Assembly: GCA_030762175.1 (NCBI GenBank)
Contig: CM060831.1
Coordinates: 145,343,501-145,407,500, forward strand
Length of the DNA: 64,000 nucleotides
DNA from: Metallyticus violacea
Lineage: Eukaryota; Arthropoda; Insecta; Mantodea; Metallyticidae
Reading direction: 5' to 3'
The notes under the pieces are model-generated. The model was not told the DNA's origin, did no database searches, and saw only the letters and a program-made list of their open reading frames with translations. The translations under genes were made by a program, and so were the position numbers. The first letter of the stretch is position 1, and each line of letters begins with the position of its first letter. Positions 55,080 through 64,000 of this stretch are shown piece after piece.

Positions 55080-57437
55080 CGAAGATATAAATATTAATCC
55101 TTATACTCTATTTGAAAGCAAGGTTTTTTCGCTTTACCTCTCACTAACTAGCGGTTAACATTTTACAGCAGTAAAATGACACAAAGTCGAAACTGTACCA
55201 GAAGTATAGCTTTACCCTGATATTCTGAAAACCATGACTAGTGCATGGAATTCCAGTACTCAAAACGCCTCCTATGCGGCCTTGTCACGCCATTTTCACA
55301 AAACATATCTGTTGGTCAACGGATCGAACTACATTTATCAATGACAGTTTCGAGTATTTTCTTTTTGGTGCATTGAGAACAAACTTTTCAGAAAGTACTG
55401 GCATTTTTAAACCCCTGGTGTCTTTTATATATTTTATTTAAATAAACAATTTGGAAAACTATTTATTTTCAGTTCATTGTCCACATTAAATTCTTGTATT
55501 CCGTAAACAGCCGCAGTATGAATGGTAAACACTTATATAGCACAGTAATTTATGCTGTCAAAAGAAGGATAAAATCTCCCCCAAAGTTCAGCTTTACATA
55601 AATGTTATTATCTTCGTGTTCGCGCTGTAAATATAGTAACTGACTCAGGGTTGGCAACACTGGGAGCATTCGGTAGCTGCTCTGTGGCGTATTATGTGAT
55701 GAAAGAGCGCAAGGCATGTTTTGTGCCGTTTGAAAAGCATGTGACATCCTCAAACGGGAGTTGTCGACGTTAATGAAGAGTTATCTTGCAACATCATAAA
55801 GAACGCTGTTGACTTTCTTTCAACAACAAGAGAACCGCTGGGGTTTGACCTGCCTTCGATGACAGAACAGGAAGATATAAGAGTGGGCGTGACAATTATT
55901 GTCTTCTTTTTCTAAACAAGATCACTGTGCCTTTATTCCTTGTTATCCGTCTCTTTTTAGCTGTTCTTTTCTTTTATGTAATACCTCTCCAGTTCCTTTA
56001 TGCTGTTTTCTATTTAAGCCTCCAATGCATCACGGTTTTCTGCATCCAAGTTCAATAATTTATTTTATTCGTTTTTCTTTGTCCTTTGTCTTTCTTTTTA
56101 TTCTTAATTTTCCTCGCCCTTTCTTTGCATTTTTTTCACATAATAATAACTTCATTCTTTACGCACCACTTGAATCGTTCCACACTCTTCGTCTCCACTT
56201 GCTCCACTCCCCCACTTTTCTCCAGTCATACTTTTCCCTATGTTTACCTATATCATTATCTCAGGATACTCTTGTGTCACCCTCAGTGCGGAATAAGTTA
56301 AGGAATCTCATAGCGACATCTTATCCCAACAGGCCCATCCGCCAATCTCCACTGGCACTGCTCTTGTGCAACCAAATGGTCATAGACAATGGCCCACACT
56401 CTCTCAAATTTTCACCAATAGCTCAAGACAAAGAGTAGGAAGGCGGGAGGAAACATACATGCAGCCTTACTAATAAAGCGGTTTTGCATGGCAGCCAGGT
56501 TGGGCGCCAAATTATGAAGCGGTTTATTGGGTGTTGTTATCGTCATTGTTGCCAACGCTTCAACGACAACAATCCCGTACTCAACAGGACTGGGAGGGGA
56601 ATTCAATAGTGTAAATGAGCACGCAATGCGACGTAATATCTATTGGTATTTTATTTTGTACAAAATCTTTCACATTCTCTGGTGTTTTACTATGCCGATA
56701 CAAACTTATTTGCTGCGTGTTAAACTTATAGCGAGGGTGCCAAAAATGTACAGCACTTTCGCAGTATTTCAAGTTGGATCGAAAAACAACAGTCATGTGT
56801 AGCATGATGTTCTGTAAACAAATGTGACTCACATATATTATGATAGCGTTGCTATGTAACAGATAAATTTACAATGAATAAATGAAGCCAAAATTATTGT
56901 TTGATGCTCTGTAAACAGACGTGATAGGCATATTAAACAGGTGGAAATACATAATTCAATAATGTATATAAACACCAGAACAATAATAAAACAATAGAAG
57001 AGAATTGTATGCTATATCCTCTCTAGCCAGAGATTTCCTATTGCTTATTTTATTTTCCTAAGAAATTTACAAACCCCCTGTACCCAATACCAAATTTAGC
57101 CATGCCGCCCTACTCATTCTCCAACTCACAAAGTTTTCGGGGAGAATCTGCGACCTCAAGCACTCGCAATAACATGTATCCAATTTTCCTTTTACCACAT
57201 TCTTTCCCCTGTGTCATCCGCCATTTTCTGCGTTTTCCATCTCGCAAGGCGCAGCCAGGTCAATGCCGTTCTCCTGTCATTGCATTTGTATATGCTTCCC
57301 TTCCCGATGCCCCTTTTAAGCCTGATTGTAATTCAGTGATAGCTTGACTACGTATATAAGTACCCAATGGGTGTCTTCTACCTACTTTAAGTCAAAATGA
57401 GGCTCATAGACTGAAATGTTAGTGATCTCTGACGTAT
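55080..57437. other. No recognisable gene; pyrimidine-rich frame
   Basis: The plus-strand frame 55899-56438 (179 codons) is one of the longest here, but it lacks an ATG start (it opens at TTG). It is driven by a T+C-rich stretch and reads as Phe, Leu, Ser and Pro-rich, so I regard it as compositional. The frames at 56527-56832 (both strands) and 57102-57347 are unassigned. Confidence 0.35.
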
Positions 57438-57449
57438 CTGTGATTCTTT

Positions 57450-57741
57450 TTTGTTTGTTGATTTTGGTTTATTTACTGACGCTCTTATACATCTCAGGTC
57501 TTCAGCGTCCCATTCTATTCAGGGCGTGAAACGGCCGACAAATTTTGCTCACAGACCTCTTCTGAGGTTCTTTTTCGTGCCGTAAATGTACGACACGGGA
57601 CCCACGGCTTTACTTCCCTTCCAAAGGAAGCCATACTTAGGATTTTTACGCCCGAAAAAATCCATCGGTCCTGGCCGCTATTGAATACGCGATCTTGGGT
57701 TTAGAAGGCAAGTGTGGTTACCACTACACCATCAGGGCCGA
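57450..57741 (-). mobile_element. SINE family B, copy 6, full length
   Basis: The minus-strand copy is complete from rc GGCCCTGATGGTGTAGTGG at the right to TTTATTTACTGACGCTC at the left, with a small gap at CTCTTCTGAGGTTC where other copies have TTTCAGGCTTGAGG. CTGTGATTCTTT (57438-57449) and CTGAGATTCTTT (57742-57753) form a 12-bp TSD with one mismatch. The B-box is mutated. Confidence 0.93.
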
Positions 57742-57753
57742 CTGAGATTCTTT

Positions 57754-58195
57754 GAAGACATCCATTGGCGTACAGAAAATAGTGGAGGGAAATTTCTGGG
57801 AGTATGATATTGTCTGCTACTTGTGACTAAGGTATCCACTATCTGTCCCCAGACGTCTCTGATACAAATAGTAGATACTTAGGGGAGATTAGTTACAAAA
57901 GATGTTTCTTTACCCTAAGAATGCAGGTGACAAGACGCCCAGCCCAGAACTATTTGGCAACAAACATAAACTAAGGTAGCTCTTTACTGGCAGAAAGATC
58001 GATAGAATCAGCCCTTGGAATCAATTTCTTGCCTAAATCTGAGCATGGCAATTCTGACTACCGCTGTGAGTCCCCAACAAGCCTTAATACACTGCCTGTA
58101 CAGATAACATCGTAGTTTTTGCAACCGAGGTCGACCTTTTCGCTGCACACCCTTCTGTGTTTTGTATAGCAGGCCTTCATTTGTGTTGCGACACA
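57754..58195. other. No recognisable gene or repeat
   Basis: The 62-codon minus-strand frame at 58008-58196 is unassigned. Confidence 0.35.
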
Positions 58196-58450
58196 AGAGT
58201 CTTTGGTATATAATCCCCTCGCTTTTTGTGCGGGGGTAAGCCGATGATTGCCCGAGCGGGGACTTGGCGCCCCGCCTGGGTTCGCCCCAGTTCCACCCGA
58301 TGCTCGGCGACAGACAAGATGAATGGCCTGGTTTGTCTCTCGCGGGACAAGAGCAGTGAGATTTCGGGAACGGGATTAGTAAGGGTGAGTCATATGCAAT
58401 ATCGCAAAAGCTACCCCACGTCGCTATGCGGGGAGTGCAGTGCTCAGTGA
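58196..58450. other. GC-rich island of unknown origin
   Basis: The segment contains several CpG and GC runs such as GACTTGGCGCCCCGCCTGGG and GGGGAGTGCAGTGC, standing out sharply from its surroundings. It has an open plus-strand frame (58226-58450, 74 codons) without a motif I recognise. TATATAATCCCC lies at its left edge. It could be part of an unfamiliar retroelement or a small regulatory island. Confidence 0.35.
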
Positions 58451-58810
58451 AAGAACTGGGCCAGTAATATCGTCATGGGGAATCACACTTGGAGAACAAA
58501 CTTTCTGACCTGTATTATCGTTCCTTCTTCTTAAGCTCCGCTTATTTATTCTTTCATTGTTTATTATCACTACTTCAACTTTCTATTCCATTGCTGCTAT
58601 TTTTATTTCGTTAATTTTATTTCTCTTTCTCCTCGATTTTCTTTCCATGATGCTTCCTTGCCCTGTTTCTTTCCTTTATTCTTCTATACGCATGCTGTTT
58701 TTCTATCCTTTTATATTTTCTTTATTCTTTTGTTGTATGTTTCATTGTTCTGCTTGTAGTAGTTCTAAAACATAGTTATTATCTTTTGGTATACATATAT
58801 GTCATATTTT

Positions 58811-58811
58811 C

Positions 58812-58869
<58 letters not shown>
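58811..58869. repeat. (TTA)n microsatellite
   Basis: About 19 uninterrupted ATT/TTA triplets in a T-rich region. On the minus strand they give a run of asparagine codons, which should not be read as a protein. Confidence 0.95.
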
Positions 58870-60105
58870 TGGACACGAACTGGTAACCATTTCCAATAGA
58901 TGCTGACACTGCCGTTTATTTTCATTCTGTCTGACACTCGTGCGTGAGTTCACCTGCCGAAGTGTCCGACCAGTTCTTCCATCAAGGGAAGAATCAATAA
59001 CTTCATCCGATATTCGCACGCAGGTGAACGCGTAGGCGATCAGGAAACCTGACACACAGTAATGTTAATTGGATGAAGGGACATAACTGCGGGCTTACCA
59101 TCTGCTAGCAACACTCATTTTTTGGCTACCAGACACATGTATCTAATTCGGGGGTAAGGTGTTGCTCGAGTTTTAGCTTCTGTGTTTTTTTTTGGGGGGG
59201 GGAGACGTGGGGAGTAAAACAGAAAGCTGAAAAAAGATCGGTTACATTTCATATTACGTTTATCACAGTTTTATCTTCGGGAAGTTTTCTTGTGTTTCTC
59301 TTGTTTCTTCCAGTGTAAACTAGGCAGGCGAAAAATCACCAACTAAGTGTACTATTTCACAGAGGCATCCAGTTTACAATGGCCATAATTTGTGCTATTA
59401 TCTACGGTATATTTGGAATTTATTTGCATAAAATAAAATGCACACTCTTAGAGTTTTATTCCCTGGATAAGAACAATCAGCAATTACCTCATTTTTCACA
59501 AACAGTTTCACAATCTTTCATAGAAATGTGTAGTAGACAGGTTTCCTTATCCGGTTAGCTACTTTTGTCAACATTATCACATTAATAGTATTTAGAAATA
59601 TGTATAACATAAAGGATCAACCCTTAAACGCAAATTAAGCTATGATAACAAAGGTTGCTTTCGTAACAGCAAACTGCGACCGACTATCAAAGTGTAGCCT
59701 TCAGCACAGTAAATGTTTTTATGACAGGTGATTGGCATGACCTTAACTGAGCGCGTTGTGCTAAGCTGCGGACGCAGAGTGAAAATATTCACAGTATTTT
59801 ATATTTGTAAATGTTAATGGAATAAGAATTTTCGTCTAATTGCATTACGAAATAAAATGCTGCATTATAACAATAGCCAAATAAAATTAGCATAATAACA
59901 ATTGCGTCCTTAAATTGTTTTCTTTCCTAAAGTGCTGTAATCAACTGAATATTGTGTTAGAAAAAATGTTAAAGATACTATTTATGTATATTACTATTTT
60001 GACCAGACGCCTTTTGTCCAGTAATGTCCTAATTTTTGCACTTTATCTGAGGTCAGAGTCGATTCTTTTAAAAATAATTAAATGTCTTCCTTTTCGTAGC
60101 TTTGA
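58870..60105. other. No recognisable gene or repeat
   Basis: Contains a G-run near 59194-59202. Otherwise A+T-rich with no motif. Confidence 0.4.
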
Positions 60106-60107
60106 GT

Positions 60108-60149
60108 GTATGAGGCAATTTTGGTTACCACTTCACCACCAGGACTGAC
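60108..60149 (-). mobile_element. SINE family B head fragment
   Basis: The reverse complement GTCAGTCCTGGTGGTGAAGT followed by GGTAACCA is the first 30 bp or so of the family-B tRNA region. The rest of the SINE is absent. Confidence 0.6.
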
Positions 60150-60790
60150 ATTCATGTATTCATAATGCCAAAGTGACAATATAAGTTCAATAATAACCTA
60201 GCTATCAAATATCCTGCGTTCAGAAATGGAAGAAATGCGTTTTAAGTTGGAGGTAAAATTTATAGATTCACAACCTAATACCTCTAAAATACATTGCAAA
60301 GTTACATTACATTCACATTTAGCGCTGCGTATTTGTCTTTTGATAGTTTAACATTTAGTATTATATGTTCCTTGCCTTTCATATGCAGCTACTTGTAAAA
60401 TCATTATTACTACGTTTTATCATAATGGACATGATTTTATGTTTAACATACGTCAAAATCTAAATGAATATTTGGTGTCTTTATTTTTTCCGAACAATTT
60501 CCTCGATGTGCATTTGGTCAGAAAAAAGAATAATTCCTTTATCTTTATTGCAAAATTGATAATTGCAGAACTAATGAAAAATAAATAGGTTAATGTTAAC
60601 TACCAAATGGAACAATAGAATTTGATAATACTAATTGTTAAAGAAGGAACTTTTATAATATGTTTGTTCCTTAATAATTATTTGTCAGCAATTTTAAATA
60701 AGTATTATTTGCATATGGTAAATGTGGCAAAGTATTAGAGATATAGTTATATAATTACATGTTTTCTGAGTTCTCGAAATAAATCGGGTC
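60150..60790. other. No recognisable gene or repeat
   Basis: A+T-rich sequence with short frames only. Confidence 0.4.
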
Positions 60791-60794
60791 TAGA

Positions 60795-61058
60795 GTGGAT
60801 TAGATTGATGGCATGAAACCGCCTAAAATAACAGATAAGACTGCGTTTTTTGCGTAGAAGAAAACTGGCAACACGTTCTAATTGACTGCCCAGAGGAAAT
60901 TAATGGCGCTTGGAGCCAAGTTTGCTAAGTCGAATAGGTGTAGGTTAACATGTTGGGATCTGTGTACACAGGAAGACAATTGGCCAAAGCTTAGTTCCTT
61001 TATAGGCAAAATGGATGGAATTATATCCTTTATTGAAGTAGACAATCTCTCTGAATCT
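60795..61058 (+). pseudogene. Non-LTR retrotransposon 3' coding tail relic
   Basis: In one frame VEENWQHVLIDCPEEINGAW matches the zinc-knuckle-like tail (C-x-x-C...E-x-x-x-H-x-L-x-x-CP) near the end of I/R1-type ORF2 proteins; the first cysteines would lie in the damaged AFFA region just before. The adjacent frame then stays open to the microsatellite (SSFIGKMDGIISFIE). It ends at a (TG)n tract, a common partner of retroposon tails. Confidence 0.4.
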
Positions 61059-61060
61059 GA

Positions 61061-61096
61061 ATGTGTGTGTGTGTGTGTGTGCGCGCGCGCGCGCGT
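61061..61096. repeat. Compound (TG)n(GC)n microsatellite
   Basis: About ten TG units pass directly into about eight GC units. Both parts can form Z-DNA. Confidence 0.95.
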
Positions 61097-62711
61097 GCAA
61101 ATTTAAGTGTTTGTGCTTGGGTGATAATAACTTAGGAAAATGTATTTGGTTTGAAGCGGAAAAAATTATTCTATAAGTGTGTAATGAATGTACAGTCGAA
61201 GGCATGTGCAAACAATGTTGTAGAAATAATGTTTGTAAATACTGAGCGATAAATAATCTTTACTTTAAATAGACAAATGAACTAAATCTGCATGGATACA
61301 ATGACGTCATAAGTATGATATGAGAGGTCATTGACTTCAGAGTAATTTATTATAAAATCTACATTAGTATTAATTTAATTAATATACTTTGTAATTCTGA
61401 TATACAAAAACGGTGTCCGAAAATCGCTTATAGTGTTATACAATTATTGCGTTTGCAAAAAATTTACTAACATTATTCACTAATATCATAACATATCATA
61501 ACTAACCTTTCTCATCATTATACAAAACGTTTCGTCATCGGTTAAATAAGAGTTTTCAAAAAACCGAGAGTCAACGTCGGATGCACCGAAAATCGATTGC
61601 TAAAAACAAAATACGAACCAATGCAAATAGGAGTTTATTACATATAGTTGGCCATGTTTCTGGCTGATCGTTCGTTATTTTATGGCGCTAGATAATAAAA
61701 TCAGTGCAATGCAGTAAGCACTCAGAACGATTTAATACTCATATATTACGCTTACACCATTTTTTAAAACTCAGAAGAGCTAATTTCCTTGTCAAGATGC
61801 CCAGAGCTTAAAAGTCAAAGAACTCAGTACGTATTGGTACTCTCAAGAAAACAATTCCTCTGTTATTCTGTGAACAGAAATGTTTTCTTTTCCATTGCGT
61901 TTAATGTGAAGCCTGCCTGGCCTTTGTTTATTCCTGTTTTGCGCATATTTTAGCTGAAATTAAATCCTTTCTTAGAATAAATGACAAATCTCGAGGGGAA
62001 ACCGATGAACAAGCAAAGTAAAGTGGAATTGCATGTTTGGGGCTTGTTTCTTATTGCCCAGCATCTTGGCGGAGTGAGCAGAGCGGGGAACATGCTAAGA
62101 AAGAAAAGCCATGCCAGCAATTTGACATAACCATAAAATTGACGTGTACATCGTCCTTTTAGCCTACTTTCTCTACAGCAATCATCTCATGTCTTATCAA
62201 AATTACTCTGCTATATTCATTGTAGCTTAAAAGTAGACGCGAACAAAATCACGGAGGAAGTTAATCTGATTAGCTAATCAGTTCTATTTACAATCAAATC
62301 AACGTGGGATATAAATAATAATAATTGTGTCAAGTGAGTGTTTCCTTGTACCTGTAGCATTTTATTATAATGTACGAGATTTCAGTTTAAATTTCTGTCA
62401 AAACGACATGGTTTTACGGAAGAGGAATTTTTGGTTAAATATTTGTGGACAGAATTATCTCAATCAATCAATTAATTCATATTGAACTAACTTGCCTAAC
62501 AAACACAGTAAAAATAAAATTATCGGCTGATTGCTCTCTCTCCCTCTCCCTATCTCTCTGGTAAATAGCATTTAATACCATCAAGAATTCACATAACAAT
62601 AACTTCGTCAAATTATAATTGAATCGCACAGGTCTTGCTAGTTACATCCAAGTATGTTCATGCGAGGCAGCGTGAGAGGTCAGCTGTACTATTTTGACTT
62701 GCGAGTGCTGT
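61097..62711. other. No recognisable gene or repeat
   Basis: A+T-rich. A short CTCTCTCCCTCTCCC tract lies near 62536. Confidence 0.4.
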
Positions 62712-63270
62712 GTACGCGGGTAGATCCATAAGTTTCCGGCCTCGCCGATAAGGGTTATTGCCTTTCATACCTTATCTGTTAAGTAAATAACTGCAAGCTG
62801 TAACTTCCGCTATTGTGACATGTCCAAATTGAAGTATCGAGTATTAAGTTCTTCACAAAAGAAGGACTTACTCCAAAAGAAATTAAACAGCGATTGGACG
62901 GTATATGGGGAAGCATCCCCATCATATTCTACCGTAAAAGGATGCACCGAACTTTTTCGAATGGGTCGAGAAAGCATTGAAGACGAAGAGTGTGCAGGTC
63001 GGCCCTTGGAGGTGCTCACTCCTGAAAACATCGCTCTTGTGGAAGAAGAATTTATGGAAGACCGGCGGCTCAAAGTTACAGAAATAGCAGCAAGGTTGGG
63101 CCTTTATAAAACAACAGTCCTTGGAATTATTCATGAACATCTAAATATGAATAAGGTTAGTGCCTAGACTTCTTTCCTCAGTCCAAATGCAGCGATTCAT
63201 CTGTTGTAAGGCATTCTCTGTGCAATGCAACGAGAGAGAAGTTCTGCAAACCATTGTTGCACGAGCAGCA
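62712..63270 (+). mobile_element. Mariner element, 5' part with left TIR
   Basis: TA at 62712-62713 is followed by CGCGGGTAGATCCATAAGTT and TCCGGCCTCGCCGATAAG, the same TIR as at the outer (right) end of the copy at 42040. The following 5' leader also matches (CCTTATCTGTTAAGTAAATAA). The element continues through the first third of the transposase and loses similarity after GCAAACCATTGTTGCACGAG, near 63265. The 3' end and catalytic region are absent. Confidence 0.82.
62820..63270 (+). pseudogene. Mariner transposase, N-terminal third
   Basis: DNA-binding domain of the same mariner family as 40846-41854. After a frameshifted start, VYGEASPSYSTVKGCTELFR is the first helix-turn-helix with its recognition helix, GRESIEDEECAGRPLEVLTP is the linker with the conserved GRP motif, and VTEIAARLGLYKTTVLGIIH is the second helix-turn-helix. 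The frame stops after NKVSA. In another frame EREVLQTIV, the block just before the first catalytic Asp, is still readable. This part is better preserved than the same region of the copy at 40780. Confidence 0.8.
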
Positions 63271-64000
63271 CCCCCACCCCCCAAAACCGCCGCAAAATTC
63301 TCTTGACATTTACGAGAGAATGTGTTTAAATTATTTCACCTGTGATATGATGCAAATAATATACCACAAGTGCAATTGACATGTCTATTTGATTGTTGTA
63401 GTGAATGGTAACATTTAAATTACCATTGCAATTAGTTTGTTACCTCTCTTCTACAATGCTGTATGCCAGGCACTCCCCAAGGGTCAGATGACGTTATCAA
63501 ACAAACCTCGGTGAAAGCCTGGTCTTGAGGACTCCTGGGAGAATGGTACACTAGCCAGATGTGGCTCTACATTTCGCTTGATTAGGTCGTGAGTACACCC
63601 GCACCTAGACAGGTCCTCCATTATGCGTGTGTACCCATTACTTAAAGAGCCTACTGGCAACATCTGTTGTGTCATCACAATGCAGAGACATCACCCTGAT
63701 TTCCTCAGACACTCTTGGCTCCTGAGACTTCTGAAAGGGCCACTGCTCTTTGCTGAAATATTGAGATGATCTCTGCAAAATTTTGCAAATGCCTCGGCAG
63801 TCGTCAAGGGGCTATCGGATGGCTTCGTTCTCCCCTACCTCGATAATGGAGCTCACTCGTCTGGTGCTGAGTCCGTATGGAATTAACGTTTTCGTTATCG
63901 ACCTCATCATCATTCCACTCTGGCTGATCTTGAATGATCTCTGCGATAACCGAAATTAGTGAATGCAGAAAAACAAGCCTTCGAATCAATCAGCTAGTGG
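63271..64000. other. No recognisable gene
   Basis: Two minus-strand frames (63484-63678 and 63804-63989) are open. The second has an acidic stretch (EWNDDEVDNENVN) reminiscent of pogo/Tigger-type protein tails, but this is too weak to name. Confidence 0.3.

Noticed and set aside
55899..56438. 179-codon plus-strand open frame, one of the longest in the window
   Set aside because: It opens at TTG, has no domain, and its Phe/Leu/Ser/Pro composition follows directly from a T+C-rich stretch.
58765..59055. Minus-strand frame with a long asparagine run
   Set aside because: The run is the (TTA)n microsatellite read as codons; the flanks show no family.
63804..63989. Possible pogo/Tigger protein tail
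   Set aside because: Only an acidic stretch supports it; there is no CENP-B helix-turn-helix or DDE block nearby.
1..64000. CRISPR arrays, operons, ribosome binding sites and prokaryotic systems
   Set aside because: No spaced direct repeats or prokaryotic gene organisation; the window is eukaryotic repeat-rich DNA.

Overview
This is animal nuclear DNA, A+T-rich and dense in decayed transposable elements. I found no host gene that I can support: no tRNA or rRNA gene, no exon set and no long conserved reading frame. Everything recognisable is mobile or derived from mobile elements: tRNA-derived SINEs, Tc1/mariner and IS630-like transposase fragments, a PIF/Harbinger relic, a hAT tail, non-LTR retrotransposon scraps, a Penelope-like inverted duplication and an LTR element reduced to about one LTR. 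The mixture, especially the many mariner/IS630 relics and the mitochondrial cox2-like fragment, suggests an insect. A large-genome polyneopteran such as a cockroach or termite is my inference, not something the window proves. The stretch reads as intergenic or intronic repeat-filled DNA.

Layout, left to right. 0.7-5.8 kb: an IS630-type transposase N-terminal relic, a retrotransposon RNase H relic, a ~1 kb terminal-inverted-repeat (TIR) element flanked by TATA, and a SINE split by an LTR-derived insertion with a 4-bp target-site duplication (TSD). 7-14 kb: three SINEs (two with perfect TSDs), a Harbinger relic carrying traces of both of its proteins, and a second IS630-type relic. 14.8-16.4 kb: two head-to-head copies of the 3' part of a Penelope-like element, forming 550-bp nearly identical inverted arms. 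19.3-23.4 kb: an IS630 relic, a ~142-bp tandem repeat, a long-TIR element with an internal transposase fragment, and a mariner relic. 24.6-34.5 kb: SINEs, three mariner relics and two non-LTR fragments. 36-40 kb: a probable mitochondrial insertion, an IS630 C-terminal relic and a decayed copy of an uncharacterised multicopy arthropod ORF. 40.6-48.8 kb: a third SINE-like head, a nearly complete mariner, two SINEs, a hAT tail and a nearly complete Tc1 element. 53-64 kb: more SINEs, another IS630 N-terminus, microsatellites, a non-LTR tail and the 5' half of a mariner.

Two SINE families dominate. Family A has a Leu/Ser-type tRNA head (about 280 bp); family B has a different tRNA head (about 290 bp). 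SINEs depend on the reverse transcriptase of a partner LINE, and at 28.2 kb the 3' half of family A directly follows a LINE RNase H tail, which may point to that partner. All transposase and retrotransposon frames contain stops, frameshifts or lost catalytic residues. The exception is the Penelope C-terminal frame, which is open for about 205 codons. Nothing here looks like an operating gene system.
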